From positions 496,001 through 560,000 of the forward strand of contig NZ_LR778175.1 in NCBI RefSeq assembly GCF_902810445.1: a stretch of DNA of 64,000 nucleotides, in the 5' to 3' direction. The notes under the pieces are model-generated. The model searched no databases. It was not told the origin of the DNA and saw nothing but the letters and a program-made list of their open reading frames with translations. This DNA comes from Candidatus Nitrosacidococcus tergens (GTDB lineage Bacteria; Pseudomonadota; Gammaproteobacteria; Nitrosococcales; Nitrosococcaceae). A program made the translations under genes and the position numbers. This document shows, piece by piece, positions 36,236-46,500 of this stretch (position 1 is its first letter; every line of letters starts with the position of its first letter).

Positions 36236-37651
36236 ATGGCTAGTGCTTCAGAAACTACTCAATTGGCTATTATTGGCGGAGGCCCAGGTGGGTATGCAGC
36301 TGCTTTTTTGGCAGCAGATTTAGGTTTAGAAGTTACTCTTATTGATTTAGAACCAAACCCCGGTGGGGTATGTCTTTATCGAGGATGCATTCCATCTAAG
36401 GCTCTTCTTCATGTGGCTAAAGTGATTAATGAAGCAAAAGAGGCTCATACCTGGGGGGTTACCTTCTCTGATCCTAAAATAGACTTGGATAAAATTAGAT
36501 CATGGAAAGAACAAGTCGTAAATAGGCTCACTGGAGGAGTAGGGCAACTCTCTAAGCAGCGAAAAATTAACTATATTCAAGGTCAGGCAAAATTTGTTAC
36601 CCAAAAAACTTTACAAATACATGGAAAAAATGGTGATCAGCAACTAAATTTTAAAAATGCTATTCTTGCCACAGGATCTTATCCAGTTAGGTTACCCGGA
36701 AGTATTGAAAGCCCGAAATTATTAGATTCTACTTCTGCGTTAGAGCTTCAAAATATTCCTAAAAACCTACTTGTAGTAGGTGGTGGTTATATCGGTCTAG
36801 AAATGGCAACGGTTTATGCTAGCTTAGGATCTCAAGTGACTGTAGTTGAGATGGGAGAGACCTTACTTCCTGGTGCAGATAGCGATCTAGTCGCAATATT
36901 GTCAAAACAAATTGAAAAAAGAGTACATAGAGTTTTAACAAAAACAAAAGTTGCTCAAATGCAAGAGGAATCTCAAGTAATTCGGGTTCGTTTTGAAGGA
37001 TCAACTGCTGGAGAAGAAGTTTTTGAAAAAGTGTTGGTTGCCATTGGGCGTAAACCTAATTCAGCAATTTCAGGTCTTGAATACACTCAAGTTAAAATAA
37101 ACCAGCAAGGGTTTATTCAAGTAGATTCCCAGTGTCGTACAAATGATCCAGATATTTTTGCTATTGGTGATGTAGTAGGTGAGCCTATGCTGGCTCATAA
37201 AGCTAGCCATGAAGGGCGAGTAGCTGCTGAGGTTATTGCTGGATTTAAGGCAGTGTTCGAGCCTAGAGCAATTCCTGCAGTCGTATTTACTGATCCAGAA
37301 GTAGCTTGGTGCGGATTAACAGAAGCAGAGGCAAACAGAAAAGGACAAAAGATTCAAGTAACCCGTTTTCCTTGGGCAGCTTCAGGAAGGGCAATTACTT
37401 TAAATCGCACCGATGGTCTTACTAAATTAATCATTGATCCTGAAACAGAGCGTGTGCTTGGAGCAGGAATCGTAGGACCAGGAGCAGGAGAATTGATTTC
37501 AGAGCTTGTATTAGCAGTAGAAATGGCAGCTGTTGCTTCTGATATTAAGCTGAGTATTCATCCTCATCCTACTCTTTCTGAAACAGTGATGGAATCAGCT
37601 GAAGTCTTCTTTGGTCAAAGCACTCACGTTTATCGACCAATTAAAAAATAG
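36236..37651 (+). CDS. lpdA: Dihydrolipoamide dehydrogenase (E3)
   Basis: A flavoprotein disulfide reductase of about 471 residues that reoxidises lipoyl groups of the PDH and related complexes with NAD. It has the FAD loop AIIGGGPGGYAAAFLA, the redox pair in GGVCLYRGCIPSKALLH, the NAD loop VVGGGYIGLEMATVYASLG and the C-terminal HPHPTLSE with the active-site His. An AAGGGG site at 36222-36227 is eight bases before ATG 36236 but only two before ATG 36230, so I prefer the second. It closes the PDH operon. Confidence 0.96.
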   Translation: MASASETTQLAIIGGGPGGYAAAFLAADLGLEVTLIDLEPNPGGVCLYRGCIPSKALLHVAKVINEAKEAHTWGVTFSDPKIDLDKIRSWKEQVVNRLTGGVGQLSKQRKINYIQGQAKFVTQKTLQIHGKNGDQQLNFKNAILATGSYPVRLPGSIESPKLLDSTSALELQNIPKNLLVVGGGYIGLEMATVYASLGSQVTVVEMGETLLPGADSDLVAILSKQIEKRVHRVLTKTKVAQMQEESQVIRVRFEGSTAGEEVFEKVLVAIGRKPNSAISGLEYTQVKINQQGFIQVDSQCRTNDPDIFAIGDVVGEPMLAHKASHEGRVAAEVIAGFKAVFEPRAIPAVVFTDPEVAWCGLTEAEANRKGQKIQVTRFPWAASGRAITLNRTDGLTKLIIDPETERVLGAGIVGPGAGELISELVLAVEMAAVASDIKLSIHPHPTLSETVMESAEVFFGQSTHVYRPIKK

Positions 37652-37658
37652 TCTAGTT

Positions 37659-37707
37659 ATCTAGGATCTTTATTTGCTAATAGGACAGAGACAAATAGAT
37701 CCTAGAT
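37659..37707. terminator. Long hairpin between lpdA and the convergent membrane-protein gene
   Basis: The arms ATCTAGGATCTTTATTTG and CAAATAGATCCTAGAT pair over 16 bp with a two-base bulge and a 15-base loop. The structure sits between two convergent genes and is followed by AT-rich sequence on both sides. A bidirectional terminator is likely, though no long T-tract follows directly. Confidence 0.55.
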
Positions 37708-37721
37708 ATTTACTAATTTCC

Positions 37722-38753
37722 TTATATTCTTACACCAGACATTCCCGCAATAATAATTCCAGAGGCGATCCCGCTTACCAGTATCATTGCTACCCATATA
37801 CGGCTTATAGTAGTTCTATGAGATTTATATTTTACCAATGCAACTGTTCTTATTCCGGTCATAAGATGACAGAGCGCAAAAAATACACCTAAGGTATAAT
37901 AAGGAAATAATCTAATATTCCAGGGATCTTGGATAATTCCTGCAGGTGCAGCACTTCCAAATGCAAAATCACTTGGAATGTTTAAATAGATTCGTGCATA
38001 GATAAGTACTGCATTTAAGTGGCTTAATAAGAAAACGGCAAGGTAAATTCCTGAGGCTACTTGGAAACTTTGGTAAAAGGGTACGGATCGGGTACTCCAA
38101 CGCCACATAAGTTGGATTCCAGTAAGGATTTGAAAAAAGAAGAAAATAATAAGTATTGGCTCAACAAAAGGATTACGGTATACTTTTTCACCCAATTTCA
38201 TTACTGCATTATAAGTATCAGCACCTTTCAGAGAGAAAAAATGATTGGTGATGTGAAATACAATAAAAATACTCACAAGAGTAGCACTTAGCCCATGAAT
38301 GACTTTCCAATAGACAGTAAATTCTGGGTTTGAGGGTTTATCTTTTGTTTCTTTAGTACTAAGGATAGTTAAAATTCCAAAACTAAACCATAAAACATAC
38401 CAGACCAAATCCTCTGGAATTGGACTTCGAGTCATTCCTTGTAAGGTACCAAGTAAGGTATATAGGGCAGGTGTAGTAACTACCATATAGGCTAATCTAC
38501 GTATATTAGCGAAATCAGGACCTTTCATTGCAAATATTAATCCTAGAATAGGTACAATAAATGCAGCTCCTAGAAGAATTATTGCAGTTGTAGTAAAGGA
38601 AATTTCATCTTTTCTAGTGCTTATTACACTATGAAATCCTTGCAGGAAAAGCGGATAAATAGCTGCAACGAATACAGGAATAAGCCCCCAAGCTCTAGAG
38701 ATATGAGCTGATGGCGTAATACCTGATATTATAGATTCTCCTTGCATTTTCAT
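37722..38753 (-). CDS. Nine-helix membrane protein resembling a succinate-dehydrogenase-type cytochrome b anchor
   Basis: A 343-residue inner-membrane protein with about nine hydrophobic helices. The first four are plain. The last five resemble the four-helix cytochrome b anchors of succinate dehydrogenase/fumarate reductase. Histidines lie inside helices where heme could bind: WKVIHGLSATLVSIFIVFHITNHF, FLLSHLNAVLIYAR and FFALCHLMTGIRTVAL. It is much larger than SdhC (about 125 residues) and has no SdhA, SdhB or SdhD gene beside it. I cannot name the family; a heme-binding electron-transfer protein is an inference. It is transcribed alone, convergent with lpdA. Confidence 0.65.
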   Translation of the reverse strand: MKMQGESIISGITPSAHISRAWGLIPVFVAAIYPLFLQGFHSVISTRKDEISFTTTAIILLGAAFIVPILGLIFAMKGPDFANIRRLAYMVVTTPALYTLLGTLQGMTRSPIPEDLVWYVLWFSFGILTILSTKETKDKPSNPEFTVYWKVIHGLSATLVSIFIVFHITNHFFSLKGADTYNAVMKLGEKVYRNPFVEPILIIFFFFQILTGIQLMWRWSTRSVPFYQSFQVASGIYLAVFLLSHLNAVLIYARIYLNIPSDFAFGSAAPAGIIQDPWNIRLFPYYTLGVFFALCHLMTGIRTVALVKYKSHRTTISRIWVAMILVSGIASGIIIAGMSGVRI

Positions 38754-38838
38754 CCTTCCTCCTCATCTTAAAAAAACAAATTAGGGTGCTTATCAAATAA
38801 TAGTTTGGCTATTCTAGTTAAGCAAGAAGTATATGGCA

Positions 38839-40140
38839 CTAATTAATATAAGCATCTAAAGTTTCATTAAATTTACTAGGCTTTATCTCAGGAGGTGCAT
38901 CGACATCTGTCGATAATAATTGAGCAAGACTATAGGCAGCAGCTGCTTTTCCTTCAGGGATAGCAGTATTTCCAAAAGCATACATTTCATCAGAACTGTT
39001 TTGTACCCCTGCATAACCTTGATCAGCTGCGAGACGGAACCATTTGGCTGATTCTTGCTTATCTTGAGGTACTCCTCGACCAGCCAAGTATAACAATCCC
39101 AAGTTAAATTGGGCCTCATTACTATTTTGCTCTGCCGCTAGTCGAAACCATTTCGCTGCTAATTTATCATTTTGTACAACACCTTCTCCAGCCAAATACA
39201 TTCTTCCTAGGCTATTTTGTGCTTCAATATCCTCTTGAGCACCAGCCAATTGAAACCATTTCGCTGCGAGCTTACTATCTTTAGTTACCCCTTGCCCCGT
39301 AAGATAAAGTAAGCCTAATATAGATTGAGCTTCCGGATCTCCTTGGCTGGCAGCAAGTTGAAACCATTTCACTGATTGCTGATAATCTTGAGGTACTTTT
39401 AAACCTAGATAATAGACACCACCTAAGCTGCGTTGAGCATCCATATTCCCATGATCCGCTGCACGAAGCAGTTGTTTTATCGTTTGTACATCATCTTGAA
39501 ATCCATCTATACCAAGATAGAACATTTTGCTTAAAATAAGTTGAGTATTGGTACTACTTTGGCTAGCGGCTTTTTGAAATAGCTCCATAGCCTTTGTTTC
39601 ATCTTTTGGTACACCACGACCTGTAAGATACAGCATACCTAAGACAGATTCTGCCTCCACATCCCCTTGCTCGGCAGCTAATTGAAACCACTTCACTGCC
39701 TCCTCATCATCCCTAGGTACAGTTCTGCCTTCTAAGTACATTTTTCCTAAGCTATTTTGAGAGTCTGCATAACCTTGATGAGCAGATTTCTCATACCACT
39801 CCATAGCTTTTCTATAGCTCCAAGTCACACCTAATCCAGTTAAATACATTCTCCCCAAGCTATTTTGAGCCTCTGGATCTCCTTGATCAGCTGCCATTTG
39901 ATACCATTTGACTGCCTCTTTGTAATCTTGAGACACACCTAATCCAAAATTATGAATTACACCTAAATAAAACTGTGCTCGTGGGTTACCTTGAGAAGCT
40001 TCGGGTATAAAATTTTTCAGTGCTAGCTCATAATTCCCGCTACGAAATGCACTAACTCCGTCTTGGAGGCTGGCATACCCAAGAGTTGAAGTAAATAATA
40101 GAATGGAGGTAAAGGCAAAAGTAAATCTTAATATACTCAT
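38839..40140 (-). CDS. Secreted Sel1-repeat protein
   Basis: A 433-residue exported protein with a signal peptide (ILRFTFAFTSILLFTSTLGYA) followed by about ten Sel1-like repeats of 36 residues from roughly residue 45 to 405. The pattern AQxxLGxMYLxGxGVxxDxxxAxKWFQxAAxQG recurs throughout. Sel1 repeats build alpha/alpha superhelices that mediate protein contacts, often in signalling or envelope stress. The repeat units are strongly alike, which suggests expansion by duplication. It is followed upstream in transcription by a coiled-coil membrane-protein gene with a 57-base gap. The partner is unknown. Confidence 0.85.
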   Translation of the reverse strand: MSILRFTFAFTSILLFTSTLGYASLQDGVSAFRSGNYELALKNFIPEASQGNPRAQFYLGVIHNFGLGVSQDYKEAVKWYQMAADQGDPEAQNSLGRMYLTGLGVTWSYRKAMEWYEKSAHQGYADSQNSLGKMYLEGRTVPRDDEEAVKWFQLAAEQGDVEAESVLGMLYLTGRGVPKDETKAMELFQKAASQSSTNTQLILSKMFYLGIDGFQDDVQTIKQLLRAADHGNMDAQRSLGGVYYLGLKVPQDYQQSVKWFQLAASQGDPEAQSILGLLYLTGQGVTKDSKLAAKWFQLAGAQEDIEAQNSLGRMYLAGEGVVQNDKLAAKWFRLAAEQNSNEAQFNLGLLYLAGRGVPQDKQESAKWFRLAADQGYAGVQNSSDEMYAFGNTAIPEGKAAAAYSLAQLLSTDVDAPPEIKPSKFNETLDAYIN

Positions 40141-40197
40141 CTAATGTTAGATTTCTAATATAAAAAACTAAATTAATTAAATGTATGCTCTTTGATT

Positions 40198-41130
40198 TTA
40201 ATGCTCAGCGTTATTTATTTTCCCTATAGCAACAATAATTTCATTATATAAAATCTGCCAGCTTTCATTGATATTTTTCAAAGTATCTGCAATGTCTTTA
40301 CTTACATATACTAAATTAGCTACTTGATCGTTTATTCTTTGAAAAGCAGACTCATGAGGGTTATAAGCAACTATATTCTCCAAGTTACGAGAGTGTCGAT
40401 CTACAGTTCTTTTATGACTAATACCACTTAAGAGAATCTCAAGACCCCCAATGGTAATAAGAGTTGCACCAACAAGAATAAATTTTTTCCACATCCCGTT
40501 AGTATCGAGATCAATCAATCCGCCAAGAATAAAAATAATACTCCCAATGATCAGTATTGCTACTACACCAGCATCTATTGTAATTCCTCCATGAATTTGC
40601 TCACGTAAAGATTGGTTATGAGCATGAAGATAGTCTATCTCTTCTTGATCTTCAATACTTAATGTACTTACTGAGGTGACCGCTTGATTAAAATTCTCGT
40701 CTTTTACTTTAATATTTTCTTGAAAAGATTGTAAACTCTCAAAAAGGGTTAACCAGCTAGATTGCTTACTTTCCACCTCGCTTTTTAAATTCTGCAAATC
40801 GCTAATAAGATCTTCACGATTATCTTTTTGATTTAACTTGTTAGCAAGTACTTCTAAAGAAGGGTATAGCGTATCAAAGTGCTCTAAAAAATGATTTAAT
40901 TCATTACGAGCGTAAGTAAGGGTAGGATTAAGATTGTTTTTCCACTCAAAACAACAATCTCTGATTTCCCGTAAAGGCTGATCAATACTATGTAGATTAA
41001 AAGGTTTTTGAGTGAGTATCACCCTCACATAGGAATCAAGAAGTTCACAAGAATCTGATAGTAGGCGATTTTGGCCGTGTATCTTCTTACTAATTGGAAG
41101 TTGCTGAGAATTACTATTTTTGCTGGTCAT
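40198..41130 (-). CDS. Coiled-coil membrane protein of unknown function
   Basis: A 310-residue protein with no family I recognise. Residues 50-180 are mostly helical and charged with heptad-like spacing (LGxLxxLxSEVE and ENIKVKDENFN regions), which suggests a coiled coil. Two transmembrane helices follow at about 187-206 and 215-236, then a basic segment (SHKRTVDRHSRN) and another helical tail. This layout resembles small envelope or signal-anchoring proteins, not transporters. It lies 57 bases upstream of the Sel1-repeat gene on the same strand, so the two could be cotranscribed. A TATAAG box lies just before its start. Confidence 0.6.
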   Translation of the reverse strand: MTSKNSNSQQLPISKKIHGQNRLLSDSCELLDSYVRVILTQKPFNLHSIDQPLREIRDCCFEWKNNLNPTLTYARNELNHFLEHFDTLYPSLEVLANKLNQKDNREDLISDLQNLKSEVESKQSSWLTLFESLQSFQENIKVKDENFNQAVTSVSTLSIEDQEEIDYLHAHNQSLREQIHGGITIDAGVVAILIIGSIIFILGGLIDLDTNGMWKKFILVGATLITIGGLEILLSGISHKRTVDRHSRNLENIVAYNPHESAFQRINDQVANLVYVSKDIADTLKNINESWQILYNEIIVAIGKINNAEH

Positions 41131-41291
41131 TTCTTATACTCTAGTACACTAGGTAAGAAATTTAGCATAAAAGAAAATGCTTTTACAGAAAATATAAGAT
41201 AGCTCTATCCAATAGGCATCTAAAAGCTACTTATAAACTAAGTTTTATAGACAAATAATTACCCTTAGAATTATGAAGCAACATCTATGCC

Positions 41292-41319
41292 ATTAATTAT
41301 ATTATTTAATATAATTAAT
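41292..41319. repeat. Perfect 12-bp inverted repeat, AT-only
   Basis: The arms ATTAATTATATT and AATATAATTAAT are exact reverse complements with a four-base ATTT spacer. The sequence is all A/T, so the hairpin is weak as RNA. It could extrude as a cruciform or bind a dimeric protein. Confidence 0.55.
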
Positions 41320-41443
41320 AGATTACTACTAATTATATTTCAATTTAATCATTATAACTATCATTTATTGCTATAAATTTAAACGTATACTTCATTAATG
41401 ACACTGATGGTAAATAGAGGGAGGCAATATTAATTGAGCACTT

Positions 41444-41480
41444 TTTTAATATAAATATCTAAGGGATATTTATATTAAAA
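41444..41480. repeat. Perfect 16-bp inverted repeat
   Basis: The arms TTTTAATATAAATATC and GATATTTATATTAAAA are exact reverse complements, with the five-base spacer TAAGG. No T-tract follows on the plus strand and the minus strand also lacks one directly after the stem, so it is not a standard terminator. An operator or cruciform site is possible. Confidence 0.6.
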
Positions 41481-41628
41481 TTGATACTTTATAATTGATA
41501 AGAAGGCAAGATTGTAGCGGGATAAGTGTAGCAGGTAGGTAGCAAGTAAGATAGATAAGCACCGCTGCTAAGAAACTACAGTACCCTAGACAATTTAATT
41601 TAGGGTTATAAATTAAAAGGATTTTAGT

Positions 41629-43512
41629 TTACTTTTTCTTTTTAACCCAAGAGACATCGATTAAGCGTTTTTGGCGTTCTAAGGACAATTTTATAATGTT
41701 AATACAATTAGTTCGGTGTACAGTGATTCCGCTATTTTTGGTAATATAGCCAATAATTGAATCTTTAACTACAGGCTGGCAGCAACCTGCTCTTCGTGCT
41801 GGTATGTCACTGATTCCAGTCACTTGTATGCCGTATTGATCTAAACTTTCTTTATAGAGCGTACTTGAACGAACAGTAGATAATCTGCTCTCTATTTTAA
41901 TTATTTGTTCCTTAACTGCTGTGTTTACTTGATTAACACTAATATCACCATAACCTATTGCAGCCAATAAACTATCTTCACTTTGGTAATGGAATTTTTT
42001 TAATAAAGGCTTTAAATCTACTTCATTTAATCTATTTCTATGGCGGGCTTGCTCGAGTAAGGTTTTCCCTTGGGCTATATAGATAGCTTGATCCTGTAGC
42101 TTAAACCAGCGTTGAACTTTAGCCCGAGCTTGAGCGGTATGTAAATATCCTAACTTCGGATTAAGCCAATCTCTACTTGGAGTACTTTCTCGAGTAGTAA
42201 GTATTTCAACTTGTTGTCCACTGATCAGTTTTTGGGTAAGAGGTACAATAATATCGTTGATTTTAGCCCCTCTGCATCGATGCCCTACTTCTGTATGGAT
42301 AGTATAGGCAAAATCCAAAGGAGTTGATCCCTCAGACAAATCAATGACCTGTCCTTTAGGAGTAAATACATATACTCGGCGATCAAAGGCTTTAGTTTTG
42401 AGTTGCTCTAATACATGGTAGTTTAAATTTTCTTCCTTTTTTTCCAAGAAATTCCGTAGCCAAATAATTCGTTGTTCAAAACTCGAATCTGACTTAGATC
42501 CCTCTTTATATCGCCAATGAGAAGCTACTCCAAGCTCAGATTCTTGATGCATTTCTAGAGAACGAATCTGAATTTCCATGGACTTTCCTAAATAACCTCT
42601 TACGGCTGTGTGTAGAGAGCGATAACCATTTGCCTTAGGGCGAGCAATATAATCATCGAACTCTTCAGCAATAGGAGTCCATAAATTATGGACTTGACTC
42701 AGTGCTGCATAGCACGATTTAGTATCTTGGACGATAATTCGAAAAGCATGGATATCGAATAATTGCTCGAAATCGAGGCTCTTTGCTTGCATTTTTTTCC
42801 AAATGCTATATAGGTGCTTAGGTCGACCACTGACCTTTCCTTGGATATTTGCTTGAGCAAGAGTTTGTTCAATTTGCTCAATTACGTGAGCAATATATTG
42901 CTCACGATCAGATCTACGTGCTTTTAGTTTGTTAGCAAGATCTTTATAAGCTTCAGGATTTAGATATCGTAAGGCAAAATCTTCAAGTTCCCACTTAAGC
43001 TGCCAGATTCCTAAACGATTTGCAAGGGGAGCAAAAATATCTAAAGTTTCTTGACCTAATCGTTGGTGTACTGATTCTACGTCATGTTTAGCTTGACGTA
43101 GCAAACATAGATGATTTGCTAAACCGATGAGCACTACTCGAGGATCTTCTACGATAGCCAGCAGCATTTTACGAAATTTCTCCACTTGATCTGGAGATTT
43201 TTTATTATATAAATAATGATTTAGAGCTAAAAAATGCTCTGTTCCCTGAAGTAAACGAGTAATAACAAGTCCTAATTTACGGGTAGTTACTCGATAATCA
43301 ATGATTCCTTTTTCTGCGGCAGGAAGTAAGAATCCAGCTACTTGTGTTTCTATATCTACTTTTAAGTGAGCAAGTAATTCTACCAATGTATACCCTTGAG
43401 ATGTTAAAGAAGTATCAACACCTATCCAATGGGTAAGTAGTTCTTTTGCTTTTTTAAAGTCTGAAGAATTTTGATAATCAGCAATACTAAGGTAAGGATA
43501 TGCTAATACCAT
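41629..43512 (-). CDS. relA: RelA-type (p)ppGpp synthetase lacking the ACT domain
   Basis: A 627-residue RelA/SpoT homologue. The pseudo-hydrolase N-terminus lacks an HD pair. The synthetase domain has GRPKHLYSIWKKM and EFDDYIARPKANGYRSLHTAV; the EFDD is the RelA-type version. Next come the TGS domain (VYVFTPKGQVIDLSEGSTPLDFAYTIH), a helical region and the zinc-finger domain (GCCQPVVKDSIIGYI, TVHRTNCI). The protein then ends SWVKKKK, where full-length RelA (about 720-745 residues) would continue into the ACT/RRM domain. Loss of that domain could change ribosome binding or autoinhibition. It lies 21 bases after hrpA, so the two may be cotranscribed. Confidence 0.88.
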   Translation of the reverse strand: MVLAYPYLSIADYQNSSDFKKAKELLTHWIGVDTSLTSQGYTLVELLAHLKVDIETQVAGFLLPAAEKGIIDYRVTTRKLGLVITRLLQGTEHFLALNHYLYNKKSPDQVEKFRKMLLAIVEDPRVVLIGLANHLCLLRQAKHDVESVHQRLGQETLDIFAPLANRLGIWQLKWELEDFALRYLNPEAYKDLANKLKARRSDREQYIAHVIEQIEQTLAQANIQGKVSGRPKHLYSIWKKMQAKSLDFEQLFDIHAFRIIVQDTKSCYAALSQVHNLWTPIAEEFDDYIARPKANGYRSLHTAVRGYLGKSMEIQIRSLEMHQESELGVASHWRYKEGSKSDSSFEQRIIWLRNFLEKKEENLNYHVLEQLKTKAFDRRVYVFTPKGQVIDLSEGSTPLDFAYTIHTEVGHRCRGAKINDIIVPLTQKLISGQQVEILTTRESTPSRDWLNPKLGYLHTAQARAKVQRWFKLQDQAIYIAQGKTLLEQARHRNRLNEVDLKPLLKKFHYQSEDSLLAAIGYGDISVNQVNTAVKEQIIKIESRLSTVRSSTLYKESLDQYGIQVTGISDIPARRAGCCQPVVKDSIIGYITKNSGITVHRTNCINIIKLSLERQKRLIDVSWVKKKK

Positions 43513-43533
43513 GATCTGTCTAGTTTAGGGTAA

Positions 43534-46500
43534 TTAGGTTTTTTCCCACAGAGATTTTAGCCGCTTAGGAGAAATAGGGCAACTTGTACCAAGCTCTTGA
43601 GCAAAAAGAGAAACACGATATTCCTCAAGCATCCAGCGATAGGTAGTCAATTCAGGCCTTACTTTTCCCCCTTCATGCTGGGCTTTCCATTTTTTGAGAT
43701 AAGCTTCCCATAAAGGAAGAATTTCTTTACATCGCTGCTGGTCTCTCTGAGGATCCTGCTTTAATTTAGTATAGCGAAGTTTTATCGCCTCTAAGTAGCG
43801 AGGAAAATATGTTAAATAACTCAGTGGTGTTTCAGAAATAAACCCATGATAAATCAAATAAGTAAGCTGAGCTTTTATATCATTGATACTTACTAGCCAA
43901 CCTATAGGGGACGGACTACTTATAGTTTTTATGACAAGGTGATATTGATTCAAGATTTCTGCAGCTAGATGACAAAATTCATTCGCAGTTAAAAATAAGT
44001 CAGATTTATATTGACTTTGCCGTAGAGTAAACTCTTTTTCATTACGAATTAGGGGACGATTTATCAAAAAAGTTCTGTCAATGATTATTTTAATTATTTC
44101 ATCTTTCAACTTCTCACAAGAATGTTGAGTAGATAGATATTCATCTTTCCATGGGGAAGAGGGAATATGGGTATAGTGCAAACATATTTTCTGAATCTTT
44201 GGTAAATTTTTTCTTAGTGTTTTTATTTGACTATCTAAAGCAAGCATGAAGAGTCGCCTTAAGCCTACTAAGGTTATTTCTTCTGCTTCTTCTCTTGAAT
44301 CCCTAACTATTAAAGAAACTGAATTTCCTTGATCTCGAAGTGCTGGATAAGCAATAAGTGGTAATCCCTGTTCCTTAAGTTCAACCTGTTCAGCCAGATC
44401 TCCAAAATTCCATTGGGTAATTTTTTCTTGGACAGGATAAATATTTGCTTTCTCAAAATGAGTTTGAGTTTTATGCCCCCACTGTTTCTGTAAAGCAGCT
44501 AAACTTTGATCAATCGCTAATGTTCGGTTTTTTTCATCTACCAATTGAAAGCCTATCAATAAATGAGGTGGGAAGTGAATATCCTCCCAAATTTTTTCTG
44601 TAATGCTTACTCCCGCTTTTTTTCGCAATTGATTGGCAAGCATTTCTAAAAAATTCCCTTCCCTAAAATTAAGTATTTGACAGCAATATTCGGCAAAATC
44701 AGGAACAGGCACAAAATGACGACGTAGATTTTTAGGGAGTGATTTTATTAAAAAAATGATTTTTTCTTTTAATAATCCAGGTACAAGCCACTGAAATGGC
44801 TCTTCGTTGAGTTGGTTTAATACTGCAACAGGTATGGTTACCATCACGCCATCTTCAGAGTGACTAGGATCAAAGCGATAAGACAGCGAGAGAGGTATCC
44901 CTTGGATTGTTATTTTGTCAGGAAACTTATCTTGAGTAATATCATCCACATTACGGCGAATAAGCATTTCTTCAGTTAAATAAAGCAATTTAGGATTATC
45001 TTTACTAGCCTGTTGATACCAATGCTCAAAGCGAGTACCGCTATAAATATCTACTGGAATATATTGCTCATAAAATTGGTATAGCACTCTCTCATCGACT
45101 AATATGTCTTGCCTTCTATTTTTATGTTCTAGATCTTCAATACTATTGATTAGCTCTTGATTATGAGTAAAAAAAGAAGCAGAGGTTTTATATTCACCGT
45201 TAATGAGTGCTTCTCGAATAAAAATTTCTCGAGAATATTTAGTATCAATAGGACCATAATGCACTCGCCGCTTAGGGATAATAATTAAGCCATAAAGAGT
45301 TACTTGTTCATCAGCCATTACTTGGGCAGGATTCTTTTCCCAATGGGGATTAAAATAACTATGCTTTAATAGATGAGAGGCGAGGGGTTCAACCCATTGA
45401 GGATCAATTTTAGCAACGCAGCGAGCATAGAGCTTAGTGGTTTCTATCAGATCTGCAGCCATAATCCATTTTGGTGCTTTCTGAAATAGTCCAGATCCCG
45501 GAAAAATATGTAATTTAATATTTCGAGTACCTAGGTAATCTGCTCTTTCTGTTTTAAAAGCAATATTAGTAAGCAATCCAGCTAATAATGCTTGATGAAT
45601 CACGTTATATTCCGCAGGAATTTGATTAATAGAAAAACCAAGCTGTACTGCTAGATCTTGTAATTGCTGATGGGTATCTTGCCATTCCTTTAAGCGCAGG
45701 TAAGATAGAAAATGATCATGACAATAAGTACGAAGTTTGTTTTGAGATAGCTGATTTTTTTGATTCTGAAACTCTTCCCAAATATTTAAATAAGAGAGAA
45801 AATCTGATTGCTCGTGAACAAAGCGAGTATGGGCTATATCCGCCGCTTGTTGCTGATCTAAAGGACGTTCTCTAGGATCTTGAATACTTAAGCCACTAGT
45901 AATAATCAGTATTTCTTTAAGGCAGTGAAGGGCACCTCCCGCAATAACGATACGGCCAATTTTAGGATCTATAGGTAAGCGAATAAGCTGTTTACCTACT
46001 TTAGTTAGGTCTTGATTTTTATTAACTGCTCCTATCTCTAATAATAAACGGAGACCATCGTTAATCATTTTGGTAGGAGGAGGATCGATAAAAGGAAAAT
46101 CTTTTGGATCACCTAATTTCAATCCTTTCATTTGTAAAATCACTGACGCTAGATTAGTGCGTAAAATTTCAGGATCAGTAAACTTTGGGCGATTCTGGAA
46201 ATCCACTTCACTATAAAGACGAATACATACTCCTGCGGTGATACGCCCGCATCGACCTGCCCTTTGATTAGCACTAGATTGGGATATTTTCTCAATGGGA
46301 AGTTGTTGTACTTTATTCCTTGTGCTATAGCGGCTAATTCGAGCAAGACCTGTATCAATTACATAATGAATACCAGGTACTGTTAAAGAAGTTTCAGCTA
46401 CATTAGTGGCTAAAATGATTCGCCGCTTATTTTGAATAGGGTTAAATATCTGATTTTGTGCTGTATTAGATAATCGTCCATAGAGAGGTAGCACATCACT

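Larger units (their letters stand above)
41131..41628. other. Long AT-rich non-coding gap with two perfect inverted repeats
   Basis: About 500 bases without a convincing reading frame, between the start of the coiled-coil gene and the end of relA, both on the minus strand. It contains two perfect inverted repeats, described separately. The part next to relA has a weak 6-bp stem (ACCCTA/TAGGGT) that might help end relA transcription. I see no tRNA, rRNA or known riboswitch pattern. A small RNA is possible but not supported by the sequence alone. Confidence 0.5.
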
